Shown: positions 34,801-46,559 of the stretch, one piece after another
Numbering within the stretch: the first letter of the stretch is position 1
How the letters are laid out: each line of letters starts with the position of its first letter
Assembly: GCA_015501585.1 (NCBI GenBank)
Contig: JADNRY010000169.1
Coordinates: 1-64,000 of the forward strand
Direction of reading: 5' to 3'
From: Rhodocollybia butyracea
Taxonomy: Eukaryota > Basidiomycota > Agaricomycetes > Agaricales > Omphalotaceae
DNA: 64,000 nucleotides
The notes under the pieces: generated by a model
Told to the model about the DNA's origin: nothing
Databases searched by the model: none
Seen by the model: the letters and a program-made list of their open reading frames with translations, nothing else
Program-made: the position numbers and the translations under genes

Positions 34801-35184
34801 CTGTCTGGGGGCTCACGTTTCACCCTCTTGGATATAATCCGCCTTAATCTGCCCAATGCCAGCTTTGCATTCCTCTCAGCATGCCACACGGCGGAACAGC
34901 CCCCGGGAAGTGTTCATGATGAAGTCATTCACCTTGCAGCTGCGATGCAGTTCTGTGGTTTTCGGAGTGTGGTTGGAACAATGTGGGAGATGGCTGATGT
35001 CGATGGGCCGGAAATGGTGAAGGATTTTTATGCATCGGTGTTCTCAAACTTGGAAGAGGATCCGTCTCGATGTAATGAAATTGGAGTGCAAGCGAGAGCA
35101 TTGGCTGCAGCAATCAAGAAGATGAGAGGAAGGAAAGGAGTAACGTTGGAGAGGTGGGTGAATTTTGTTCATATTGGGGCATAA
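31879..35184 (+). CDS. TPR-CHAT protease, intact copy 1
   Basis: A 9-codon first exon (31879-31905, MDVTSEIQK), an intron and a long exon (31984-35184) give 1075 residues. Residues about 29-510 are eleven TPR-like repeats of 45 residues (pattern HPxRASSLxNLGxGL...ESIQL). A helical linker follows. The C-terminal CHAT (caspase/separase-related) domain has the expected dyad: His934 in HIASHG (34756-34758) and Cys976 in LSACHT (34882-34884), then SVVGTMWEMADVDGP. CHAT enzymes are cysteine proteases activated through attached sensor repeats. In bacteria and fungi several act on gasdermins or other cell-death substrates. The divergent gasdermin-like gene is the obvious candidate substrate, by inference. 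No lesion was seen. Confidence 0.92.
32041..33525 (+). repeat. Eleven 135-bp coding repeats (TPR-like)
   Basis: Period 135 bp (45 codons), with very similar units at the DNA level, for example recurrent GATCTTGATGAGTCTATTCA and CATCCTGTGGGCCATCC. The last unit is the most diverged. Paralogs carry about seven (50.3-51.2 kb) and four to five (56.9-57.4 kb) units, so unit number is variable. Confidence 0.9.
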
Positions 35185-35384
35185 AGGTAGGGTTTGTTCC
35201 AGGCTCATGTATGTCACGGTCAATCTTACCTGTTTGCTTAGTTTTTGTGCCTTCTTCTAAGTTCAAATATTAAAGCCCTAAGCGGACTTATTTCTCACAT
35301 TTGTACATGTAATCTTTTTTTCATTCCCTCGACTAGTCTTTGAATAAAATTCAATTTGCCGCGTCAGACGCGTCCAGGTCTACT

Positions 35385-37080
35385 ATTTACTAGACTCGTT
35401 CAACGCGTTATTCGTTCATCGGTACATTCGGTACACCTGGCTCCATAATCATGATATCCATCCGAGGGTGCTGCACGCATACCGTGCCGTGTTCGCTCCC
35501 TACAGCTCATCCAATTGCTGAACGTCACGTCGTTGGTGGCTCATTCTCATTTATAGCTGGCCGATGTATGGTTACCATGGCTCGAGTCCAGGAGCTGCAA
35601 GCGTACCGTGTTCACTCTCCACAGTTCATTCGATTTCTGAACATCGTATCTTTACCGCGGTGGTCAGGCGTACTAGTTTTTGTAATTCTACCATAGACCG
35701 ACTCGGAAACCAATGGTCTGGTTAGACGAAATCCTTCCTTTGAAGCCCAAGACAGAAAGTAAGTGAGGCGGAGAAGCAATGGAAATTTCAAGAAGCAACG
35801 CGTTATACTCATATTGGACTGCCAGCTTCTTGTTCCAGGTAGCGACTCCACTTATGAACTGCAAAGCTGGCGTCGTTTGATAGTCTGTGCCCGAGGAGCC
35901 TCTCTCAGAGATCTCTTGAGTCTTGACTGCGCCAGCAGCCAAATACATAAGCAACAACTCCGAGCGGCAGTCGGATTCCAGAGTATAAGTATATCTGTAG
36001 TTGCAAATTTGATGAATAAAAACAGATAAAAACGAAACCAAGCGGGAGACAACTCCAAGTTCATAAATCCAGCCCAGTGGTGAGTCGTTCTCTCAAAGGC
36101 TTCTTTGTAATCCAAGGGTACTGGCTGTTGTAAGCTAGAACCAGATTACTGCGCCGCTGTGCCCTGGAAAAAGCTTGGGGAGAACGTATCTTTGATCGAA
36201 GAATTCCCTAAAACGGAAAGACGTTTGATTTGTAAGGCGTTCTCCGACTCCGATTCTGCCCGAGTCTGTTCTTTCTTTCAACGTCTCCATGCTTTCTGTG
36301 CTCGTTCTAGACCGTGGTGTTCTCACTGGTACGACCTGCCTCCGACATCTCTTTCTGCACTCAACGTCAACCGCATCTATTCCCTAAACTCTGCACAATA
36401 TCAGGCTACGATACGGACCGTCGTTGCATAAGCGTGAGGCTCAAATTCAAGCTCAAACGCTCTGGCCTGGTATGTCGTGCATATCTGGTCATTCTAGAAC
36501 TGTCATTGATTGTGAACATCTTGACCTTTGAAGGTAGACTGTCTTATGGACCTTCCTTGGCGTCAAACCTTGGTCATATCCCAATCGCTTCAGACAAGAT
36601 ACGTGGTGTACCATATATCAAGCTTCAAGACTCCCGCTTTCCAACAGAAATAACACTGTTACCGCGTCAATATCCCAATACATTCTTCGTCCGCCGATCT
36701 TCTAGGCGAGCTATGTACATTTCCTATCCAACGTCTCGAGTCTTTTACTTGCTTGATGTGCTGTTCGACTTGTTAGGTCCCTTGTGGCGTCTTTGTGAAT
36801 ACATAATACCTCAGCGAAAGGAACTGAAAGCAACCGGCAAGTTCATTGGATGTAGGGGAACCTGAGCAAAAATGGGTGATATAACGTGAACGTAGAGGCT
36901 GGGAGATCCTGGTAGAATAGTGAGTAATGCTTCACATTAATATATGTCCTTTTCTGACGAACCCTCTTTTTTTTCGGTACGCCTCTACCTGTGACTACGG
37001 CATTGTGATTTCCGATCCACCTAGAGCTTGTGACGCTCGAATCGATACAGCGAAGTTTATATAAACGTTTATGCATATGT
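35385..37080. repeat. Repeat R, copy 1 (right part)
   Basis: The segment 36240-36430 (CTGCTCGTTCT/TGGTGTTCTCACTGG...TCAACTGG-like) and 36470-36540 (GGTATGTCGTGCA, TTCTAGAACTGT) match 48050-48260 in copy 3, and in part 40860-40980 and 55985-56110. The left part of this copy lies on the other side of the gasdermin/CHAT pair. The open frame at 36314-36865 is disrupted in the other copies and is not called as a gene. Confidence 0.6.
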
Positions 37081-37153
37081 GTAAAAGTTTGTCAACGCTC
37101 GTGATATGAGACGAACATGTTCTGAATAATAAGTACGAAAAGATGATTGTTGT

Positions 37154-38133
37154 CTATGCCTTTTTATCATGACCGGGCTCCTTCCCCTCGTGATGACCAA
37201 GCTTTTCCCCCCCATGATGATCTAGCTCGTTCTTCCCTTTATTAAGCCCGGGCTCCTTCTCCTCATCGAGACCGATTTCCTTTTTCCATTCGGCCTCGGA
37301 CCACTGAGATTCCTTAGGATATTTCTCAAAAAACTCCTTTAGAGCTTTGGTAATGGCAGCCTTCTCGCCGCCCTTGTATGACATTTCGACCCCGTATGAC
37401 GTTTTGACCCCGCCCTTCTTCTGCTCCTCCTGCTTCTTCTCCTGCTCAATCAGATCGTGAGCGTCTTTGAGATCACCAATTGCCTTGACCTTCTGTTCGG
37501 GCAAGCGGTCCTCAGCCGAGAGGATTTTCATTTTAATGACTTCCTGGGGTTCGGCCCACGGAATGTCGGTATCTTTGAGCTCACTGAGGATGATCCCAGT
37601 AGGCATATATTTGGTCTACGTATCCAGTGTATTAGTACAAGCCACGATGAGCAATATAAGGGGTGCACTGACGACACTCTCGTCGATGAGGTCGATCGGG
37701 ATAACGGGACCCTTCTTGCGGTCAGCACGGAAGGTCACGCCGCAGACTACCTCCTCGTTCCTGGTAAATCGTTTATCGGCAGCGATGATATTCTGACAGA
37801 GTATCTTTCTGTTCAATCCTTTGTGTTCGATCATGACGTCGATATCCTAATGCCATAATATCAGCAATTGACCCAGCACCGTAGTATATGAGTGGTAAGT
37901 CTTACACGAGTCGACCGAATGTTGCGATGCTGCATGTACAGCCCTCCGCCCACGGAGACCTTGGTCGTGGCAGCATCCTTACCAAGCGCCTTTCTCATTG
38001 CCTTCCATAATTCCGGAAGAGCACTGGTAGAGATGGGTTTGGAGGGGAGATGCACGGGGCTTCCATGCACAGCGAAGATGAGTACGGATAAGAAGATGAG
38101 CGCGAGGCAATGGATACGCGGGGTGAGAAACAT
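37154..38133 (-). CDS. Secreted protein with Lys/Glu/His-rich tail, family unknown
   Basis: Exons 38133-37906, 37846-37673 and 37615-37154 join in frame to 287 residues. It begins with a signal peptide (MFLTPRIHCLALIFLSVLIF, cleavage likely after AVHGS). The middle (DIDVMIEHKGLNRKI, VVCGVTFRADRKKGPVIPID) looks folded. The C-terminal 100 residues are highly charged (EQEKKQEEQKK) and end in a repetitive HHGGEKLGHHEGKEPGHDKK segment. No family is recognised; it may be a cell-wall or effector-type secreted protein. It lies between R copies 1 and 2. Confidence 0.72.
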
Positions 38134-38639
38134 TGATAACGTCGAAGAGTCTTTGGGTGGAGTTTCGAACTGAGCCAGCAGTTAGGAAGAATCCGCGCAC
38201 CGATTGCTCCAGAATTTATGCAAAGTGTTGGGACCACGGGGCCCCATGCGGGCCGCTTCCTTGATTATCCTCTGATGTGCCCGATCGGTCAGCTATACCC
38301 CAGATTGCCATAGATTGCCCCGCACGCCGGAAACTGGCCCTGCCACTACTGTGCCTTATACAGTGCTTCGGGCCTGAAAATACCATTTGTGGTCGAACAG
38401 GGTTGAACGTGATCAGTGAATTTCAAATTTGGTACCATTGAAAATGTTGACCTGTCGGCGGAGCGGTTTGAGAGTTCGTATCTGGTCCCTGGTGATAGTC
38501 TGATGCTGTGAAATGGGGTAGTTACAGGAGGTTACCGGTTCCATGAAAACGCCTGTCGCTCCGCCCGCCGATGGATGAACGTCGTATAGATTATCTTCTC
38601 GGCGACTCGCCCTTAAGTTTTCCCTCGTGCTGGCCATAT

Positions 38640-40997
38640 CACTGTGTTAAAATCCCGCGAACGCCTATGAAACATGGCGTCCTTAGTTTACCCTAGACCG
38701 ATCTGAGCAAGGGTTTTTGAAAACTTCTTCTACTGCAGATCTAATATATCTATGGGCCAGGCTATCTGTTTTGTACATTACTATTGCTTACCCTCGTTGC
38801 TCAAGTCTGAATATTACTCAGTGTCCAGTCATATCGAGACGCCTGAGCACTTCGACTGCCCGCCTTATGGCGGCGCGCATAGTACGGTTCCTAGACGAGT
38901 ACGGTTCCTAGATGCTATGTCGGTCTACTTCCCCCACCCCCGTAATTTCTTCTCTGATCCCGCGTCGCCACTCCCTGAAACAGTCCATAGTCTCCTGGGG
39001 ATCATGTGGTGCCCACTGCCCAATTGTATGTCTTCCTCCAATGCCGACTGACTACCTCACGGCCGCGCGCATACGGTTCCTAGACGCTATGTCGGTCCAC
39101 ATCCTCTAGCCCCGGAATCGTCTTTTCGGATCCTGCGATTCTTCCTGAAACGGTCCATTTTCTGCTGGGTATCATGTGGTGCCCATTGACCAGTTTGTTC
39201 ACGAGATTCTTTGCGTTTTGAGGGGAGTTTTACTGGAGTTTTAAGGGGGTGCATTATGAGTTTTCTGATCGTGAGGGCAGTTAGACTCAAACTCAACTCA
39301 AACTAGTACCTGCTGCCTAATCGAGGTTAATCGTCAGCTGACGATAAGTATCTATCACTTCCTCGCTGACATCTTTGATTGAACTTCATCAAAGCGCAGA
39401 AAAGTACGGCTCGAGGATACGGGTAGTGAGACCTGATCAGAACGTATCTACTGCCTATGTCAATACAGGTACTAGCAATCTACTTCCTCGAGTCTGGGAG
39501 AACTTGCGGTCTACCTTCCCTGTGTAGGTTCAGCTTACTACTTATTTCCAAATTCCCCTTTTATCTGCATAATCAAATTCGGATCCTAGGCATTGCTTTT
39601 GGTTCCTTTCTGCGGTCAGTGTGCCTTAATATGTACCAATAACGCTTCGAGATGGTAGTAAGTAGTGATCCAGGTCACTATGCAACTTATGTTCTTGATT
39701 ACTAGTAAACATATTCGCATTCGCATCTACCGTTCCCTCTGGCACGATGCATAGTCTACAAAGAATTTTCCCTCGCTCCCGCTTCTGCTCTTCACATTGA
39801 CTATCTTCCTTCGGGTGTAGAAAGCGACTAGCATAACTATGCATGCTATTTGTATTCTCAGGCTATTCGCATTTGCTACACTGGCCTTCTAGGCGTAACT
39901 ATGGCGTAACTTAAGTATGGTCCAATGGACGAGTCAAATCTTCCCGATCGAGTAGTTGGGGCGCCTAGTAGGAAAAGGAGTGTGATCACCGATGGCAAGA
40001 GCGCGATGGGACAAAGGACAACCAAAGGGATGTCGACGGATTGTAGAATTAAGTTTAATTATAGCATTCACAGTCTGGAAAGAGAAGTACACCTCTTTCA
40101 AATAACGCTTGATTGTCTCACGGTACATCCTGGTCACTCCAAGGTTGCTCCAAGGGATCTCCAGAGATACCCCACCCGGCGTTGGGCACCTCGATGGGCC
40201 GGAAGACTGCCATTCTCATCGCCTTCAAACCCCCATCCTGTAATTCGACACAAAGCACCCCATGTAGCTCCATCAGGGTCTGCTTTACCGTGCAATGCGT
40301 ACCACGCATCTACCAGTTTGCTTACAAGTTCACAAGTTTGTTCCTGCCAACGAGCTATCATCTCCGGGGCTAATGGCGTTGAAACTCCCCACAGTGATCC
40401 CGCCATTGCACTGCTTGCGCAGGACATCGGCCAGTCTCACAGCTAGTGCTGGCACTTCGGAAAATGAAATCCCGACATGCTGCTTCTCCCAGTGGGTGTT
40501 CCGTTGATTCTTTATTTGTTCGGTCTGCTTCTCATCAACGATGAGACCTTATCTGAGATCTCTGTCTCTCGAGTTTAGTAGTTTACATCCAGAATGCCTC
40601 ATATTCTTATCCTTCTCATGGAGCGCTTGGTGCGCCAGCGCTGGGAACTCAAAGAAAAATAAGAAACTCGGAAGTGAGAAATGGGAAAAGCCACTTTTTC
40701 AGTCATAAATGTATAATCAAATGAGTTTAGTATGCCCGTTCTCTGTAGTCCAAATGTACCGGGGCGACATCTAGCTGATCATGGTACTGAAGATTTCCTA
40801 AAACGGTTGGAAGGCGCTCGGGCGCTTGATATGTAAGAATCTTGGTAAGGACTCCGATTCGGCCCGCGTCGTCTTTTCAATGTTTTTCTTTCCTGCTCGT
40901 TCTGGTGTTCTCACTGGCGCGGCTTGCCTCCGGAGTCCGACCTCTTCTTCTTTCTGTGGTCAACTGGTTCTATCAGGAATGGGATTCCATTCTCTTA
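38640..40997. repeat. Repeat R, copy 2
   Basis: Shares ordered blocks with copies 3 and 4: TTACCCTAGACCGA (38690), AGGGTTTTTG, CCTGAGC/CCTGATC, CTTCGAGATGG (39650), GGACATCGGCCAGTCTCACAGC (about 40420) and the GATTTCCTAAAACGG block (40790). It contains the remains of an unidentified minus-strand gene and is followed by a Harbinger-type insertion. Confidence 0.75.
40118..40450 (-). pseudogene. Unidentified gene fragment inside repeat R (copy 2)
   Basis: Minus-strand frames give ALAVRLADVLRKQCNGGI, then WYALHGKADPDGATWGAL and RRVGYLWRSLG, ending near SDQDVP in a shifted frame. The same protein segments occur in copies 3 and 4 with different lesions, so a real gene once existed in the repeat. 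The family is not recognised. Confidence 0.5.
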
Positions 40998-41497
40998 GGG
41001 CCTGTTCGGCAACACGAATCCAGATTTTGTGTGATTTTGCCAGAGGCGAGATTTTGAAGACTTATATAAAATGTTCGGATCAGCTGGCCGGTCGCCATGG
41101 CTCTGGAAATGACATAACTCCTGCCCTGACATGTCGGATGTTTGCAAGTCATCCCGACCACTCTCAACAATGCCACCCAGTGACCAACATGTTCTGGTCA
41201 TCATCTTTCAAGTTTAATGTAATTGTATATTATTGTTAAAGCGATTTTATTTCTCCATATTGTCTAAGCAAGTGAAACCTAAAGTAAAAACTATGTTTGA
41301 GAGCAGCGGGCATGTCTGAGCATTGAGCGGGATTCGTGAACATGGAAGAAACATCTGACAGCATGCGCGTTTACGCAGAGCGCTCAACTGGCTGATCCGA
41401 GTAATACTTACAAATGCTTGATGGCTTTTTTATATGGTGGCAATACCTGGCAAAATCCCAACAAAATCTGAGATTTGTGTTGCTGAACAGGCCCTTA
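40995..41497. mobile_element. 497-bp PIF/Harbinger-type MITE (40998-41494), TTA target duplication
   Basis: Terminal inverted repeats begin GGGCCTGTTCGGCAACAC on the left and end GTGTTGCTGAACAGGCCC on the right, about 32 bp with few mismatches. The flanks are TTA (40995-40997) and TTA (41495-41497). A related empty site occurs at about 53120-53160: GGATTCCATTCTGTTAAGGA matches the joined flanks with one TTA. No transposase frame lies inside. Confidence 0.92.
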
Positions 41498-42646
41498 ACG
41501 AAATCAAGTTTATTTATGATCATAATATTTTAAGTACATTATAAGAAGTACATAAAGATGACGATTTTGATAAAACTTCAAAGACCCAATATCTTAAGTG
41601 ATCTTCAAGAAGTGTACTCATTGTTAAGGTAATTTCGAAACTCATCATTCAGTATGGGAATGAAAAAGCTTGACAGAAAATCTTAGGGAACTCGTCAAGA
41701 ATGACTTCTTAAGAATATCATAAAGACTTACCTCGCCACTGAGACTTCATCAGGAAACAGTGATATGATGTGTATCCCCCACTGATGTCCTACCATAGCT
41801 ATTAAGCCAGCGGTCTCATGGGTTGCTCATGGGATTCAGTGACTTATGTGACCTTTCGTGACGGTCGCCGAATAAGGATCAAAAAGTAGGGGTTTCCCAA
41901 TAGTTTTATCTGGTAATCCAGAGTGAGAATTACCCTGCGTGGACGGAGCGGCATGATGTCGAGCTCAGTGTAGAGTGGAGTGGTGATTGAGCGTGTGGAC
42001 AGGCCCAGCATACGCCGAAGGCAGCGGATGCTCTCAACAAGGCCCAGTAATGCTAAGTTCTGAAATTTATTGTAACTGTAAGTATAATTGCCCAAATAAT
42101 GTAAAGAAACACTATTGATTTACTTCCAAAGAGAAACTATTTTTGATGGCAGCACGGGTGAGCAGCTGTAGGTCATTGTGCATGCGGAGCGCTCAATCGG
42201 CACATTGCACAATGATGGCTTTTTAAGTATACTAATCAGCAAAACGTGGGTGAGCAGGAGCCATTGTCAGGCACTATACAGCCATTTATAGCGGCTCCCA
42301 GCCGCCCCCAGCGCTGTACAGTGCCGGAAAGCGGCTTCCCGTGCATACATGTTTTGCTGATCCGGGCCTATCAGGACGTAAGTTGCCATCGATGGCGGGC
42401 TTCTAAAATGGCCGGTTATCTCACCGGAACACTGGCCGGAGAAATGCTCTATAGCCCGCACATTTTGACTGGGTTTCTTGTGAAACCCCGGAAACAGGTT
42501 TCAAAATCAAATAAGCCTAGAATTTGGGGGGTGCAGGGGTACTTGGACTGGAATTTATCCATAATCAGACATGGGGGAGCTCTCAGTCCGAAAATAATTT
42601 GTCTTTACTCTTTGGTAATTTTCAAAAATATCTAGGGCACCGACAC
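41498..42646. other. Intergenic; right flank related to 53.1-53.2 kb
   Basis: The first part (AAGTTTATTTATGATC...AAGTACATTATAAG) is similar to 53150-53190. No gene was recognised; 42240-42640 has some open frames without family resemblance. Confidence 0.45.
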
Positions 42647-42949
42647 ATTATTAGTAAGGATGGACACGAGTCCAGGTCCTAACAGGTGACCCGTGGGAGT
42701 ACCTGTCTGACCCGGATCCGCCGGATCCAGGTCAGTCACAGGTCATCCTTTGGGTACTTCCGGACCTTGTAAAGTACCATTTTAGTATCAATACCCACAG
42801 ATTGACCTGCATGACCTGGATCCGGCGGATCCAGGTACCCGTTTCCCACGGGTCCGGGTCAGTCACGGGTCAGGATTATTTTCCGCCAGTACTCGCGCGG
42901 TGGATCCGGTTGTCCGGGACCCGGACTCGTGTCCATCTCTAATTATTAG
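42647..42949. mobile_element. 287-bp hAT-type MITE (42655-42941) with 8-bp target duplication
   Basis: Ends TA(A/G)(G/A)GATGGACACGAGTCC are inverted at the two sides, and identical 8-bp flanks ATTATTAG lie at 42647-42654 and 42942-42949. The interior is rich in GGATCCGG, GACCTGGAT and GGGTCAGTCACGGGTCA repeats in both orientations. A solitary related end (AGATGGACACGAGTCCAG) is at 60044. Confidence 0.92.
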
Positions 42950-43115
42950 TAACATTATCTCTGTTAGTTACTTATATTGGTGATTTCAGGTAATGTCAAT
43001 GAATTCATGAATATTATCCAAGGACCAGTTTCCTGATGATATTGGAGTCTTTCCAATTTATACACAGCTACTGCCTCCAAAGCCGGACTGCTAAGCCTCA
43101 CAAAGTTGATCAACC

Positions 43116-44694
43116 CTAGCATTCTCGGCACCTGCCATGAGTCTGTGAATTCTTCCCTCCTTCCAAATATCCTAGATTTTCTTCTGGCCCCGGGTCCTCC
43201 AAGCTTAATCCCAACTTCATATTTCGAGCTGTAGGTGGAGCTACTTCATGATTAGTATCAATGGTTTGAACCTGAGTTGTTTGTGAAAAGACTTCAAGCC
43301 GAATAGTTGATTCCATTTCACGATGACATTGGCAAGTCTTGCAATGCCCGCCCTTTCCTTTCCAGCCACCCAGACGTCCCCCACTGCTTCCAAGCACGCT
43401 ATCATCAAAAGTAGATGTATACACCCCTCTCCCTTCAAGTATTTCCATCCGTGCATTGAGTACGACGAGAACATTGTTGGCATAGAGTTTGGTCATGAGT
43501 AATGCAGGTGTGCCATATTATCCTTTTCCGGGAAAAGCAAAAAAGAAAATGACGTTGAGAATAGCAACGAGGGCTGGGTGTAGGGAGGGAAAAAGAGACA
43601 TATACAGTGAGGAAAGTAGGTTATTATGATCAGATATTCTAATTATTCTTCAGTGTGACCAGGTCTCACCTGTTATTGAGCCAGTTTCTATTGTCAACCG
43701 GATATACTTTGTGATTATTGAATGAGTCCTGCTAAAGCCAGAGTCTCTATGAGATAGCTAAACACGTGTTAGTTCCTGAAATCACATAATTCTCAAACAT
43801 ACTCACGTAATATGTCATACAGACTGCAATCACAATATCCCCCAAGGCTGCCGTTCCACACCAAATCTAGAATAGCTATTAGTCAAAAGTGAAGGTGTTG
43901 ACTGAAACCACTCACACCAACAGCAATAGATGTCTTTGAACTCTGAGCCAAAATAATCACATTCCCAATTTGAAAACTATACACACCCGTCATAAAGGCC
44001 GCTACAGAACTGACAAGTGATACCTAGTAGAGTTCCATAACTCAATCAATGTATACTGAATCGTAGGAACACACCAATAGTATGAGCACCGGTACTGCCT
44101 TTGAATTGGACAAAATACTAATACGATAAGCATAGAATGTTTGCCCGGCAAATGCCACTGTACAGAAGATCACTACACGCTCAGTCAAGATGAATGATAT
44201 TGCCCACCAATGCCACTCATAACTGGTACTGTAAGCCAATCCAAATGCATATCCGTCAAACTGTTAAAGTTGCCAAAGCCATACCCATAAATTGCAAATG
44301 CATCACGTGTGACAAGGATCGACTGAACGACTTCAGTAGTAAAGATGCTGTAGACAATGCATTTGACTGTGCGGCGGTCATTGGGGAACGCGAGATAGTA
44401 GAGATCTGCCATGTGGTCCTGGTTGTTAACTAACAAAGTATCAGCAGAGTCCGACATACAGATTTGGACGGAAAGAGTTCCAAGGAGACCCCAGTGCAGG
44501 AGGTAGGCAAGGACCTGGATAGTTTGTAATAATGATCAAAACCCATTGCGCTAGTCTGTACATACCAGAGGACCTGATCTAACAGACATCGCATGAGCAT
44601 CTCGTAAATCTCTCTCTGACTTTTGAATTATTTACATCTCTGTGATGTTGACACCTGAAGGTATCCCACTCAGTGTGCTTAGACCACTTGGCAT
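43116..44694 (-). pseudogene. DUF6534-domain protein pseudogene
   Basis: Paralog of the gene at 22.3-23.8 kb with the same exon plan: start MPSGLSTLSGIPSGVNI (44694), DLYYLAFPNDRRTVKC, then helices and LYANNVLVVLNARM. In the last exon GGATATTAC has become GGATAATAT, so the conserved GYYGT motif now contains a stop codon (43518-43520). Downstream the frame stays open to 43116 with the GHCKTCQC cluster. Loss of the last membrane helix is expected. The open remainder suggests recent inactivation. Confidence 0.82.
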
Positions 44695-46559
44695 TGCCTA
44701 TGTAATATGGAGGGCATGGACAACTTGAGGAGGTGAGTTTACACCAGGGGAAGGGACTAATGCAGTTGAGCTCCTTCAGCTATTAAAAGGGAATGCAGGT
44801 GCCAGATGTGACACCATTCAATTCAAAGTTTGCACCTGGAAGATTTGAACATGTGCTCTCTTGACTATAGTTCATAAGTGTGCGCGAAGTAATCTGTTGC
44901 AAGGTACAAATGTCTTACTGCATCCCGCCAGCACTGACACCCTCAACGCCGATCCCGTAACAATCTAACTTCTGTGGCTACAAAGATTGACCTGTTGTGC
45001 AACGCGTCTCCCAACATAACGGAGGCGAACAGATGAGGAGGGCAGTGGACTATACACCCGATCATCAACCCAACTGAATGATTCTGGGCTAATTTTCATG
45101 TGCAAGCAAATATGCCAATTGGGTGGTGGAACTTGAATGGCCACTGACTCTAGATTTCATTCTTCTTGTGTACTTACTCGCTGCTTGCTTACTGCTTTCG
45201 TGTGCCTCAGTTTGTCCATCTGGCCTTTTTCTTGTCCTTGAAATTATTGAAGTAGACTATGACCCAGGCAGACTTTCTCCATGCTCGCTTGAAGTTGTAT
45301 GTCAGAGGCCTGGGCATGTTAAACCTTGCACAAACCTTGCATGACACGGCCTCCAGTATAGTAGACATCAGACTGAACCAAAAACACAGTGCATGATCAA
45401 CGTTTTCATAGATCTAATGATGTCACTGATTCAAGACCTTTACACTGCACTCCCCCTCATACTAGGCGGTGCTTCAAGTTGCTGTTATCGGGGTCTGGCA
45501 ACAAGTCTGATTTTCTATTTGCGGTGGATGATTATCAATGAAATCTATCTATTGTAAAATCTATTGGCACATTGAATAGGTATGAACTGCGTTAGTTAAC
45601 CAGAATACTTATCTGAGAGTTTCCAGTGCCTGCAGTTACTGGACCATTTTGAACAAATTTTGATCACTTCGTACAGGATGCGAGTAGCGACAATAGGACA
45701 AATTTCACGAACCTACTAATTTTTCATGTTGATTTTTCATGTTAGTAAATTACTATATGAAATACCCATCTCAGTTAATATATATGCAACGGTGTTCATA
45801 CGAGTACAAGAGTGGGTCAACACTTAACTAGGTACTGCCAGTGCCTAATCTTGCTTAGCGAATAAACGAACTGTACAGTAACGAGCTCACGGCTCAGTTG
45901 ATATAAGATCAACTGAGGTGGCTTGAACTTGAAGACGCCGTCAGGTTGATCTGGTATGATTCTACGAAGTGTGAACCAGTGCCATACAGTACATCCTAAG
46001 TATTGCACATACAAATCTACTCATAACAGGTAGATATCACCCCAAGTTTGTACGATGATATACTTATACGGAGTATTACTCTAACATTTCGTTCATAGCC
46101 TGGTTTCAGCGTGGGAAGCGCTGATTGAACGCTGGACAAAAATGGGCCAGGTATACACCCTGTGACCTGTGACATCCAGACGGCACATTGCACAATACTA
46201 TTATTGAACAACTTTCTGAGCAGTCTGTGTAACCTTCAAATGGAAAAAAGGGAAGATTTGCACTACCCAAGTTCTTCCACTAAGACTCGAGAGTACAAAT
46301 TGACATAGTTGTGACACATATACTGAAGCTCTAACTGTATTCTGATACGCAGATGTGAGCCATCTTGTGTATCTGTCTCCTGATTTAATAGCCTCACTGC
46401 CTCAGCACTGCACCAATGGAACATGACTCCAACCAACAAGTGAACTTGTTCTTCGATGATATCAAGTTTGTGGGGGATCAGCCTGAGGAATGGCTGGTCT
46501 CTACTCTTCTCAGGGATTTAATTCACATATTGTATTTGACTACATAAAGTTTCCCTTAT
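44695..46559. other. No gene recognised
   Basis: The first 300 bp resemble the region upstream of the other DUF6534 gene. Around 45160-45260 there is weak similarity to R copy 1 (28.88 kb). Nothing else was recognised. Confidence 0.4.

Noticed and set aside
36314..36865. 183-codon plus-strand frame in repeat R copy 1
   Set aside because: The matching sequence in copy 3 is broken by stops and indels, so the frame is not conserved.
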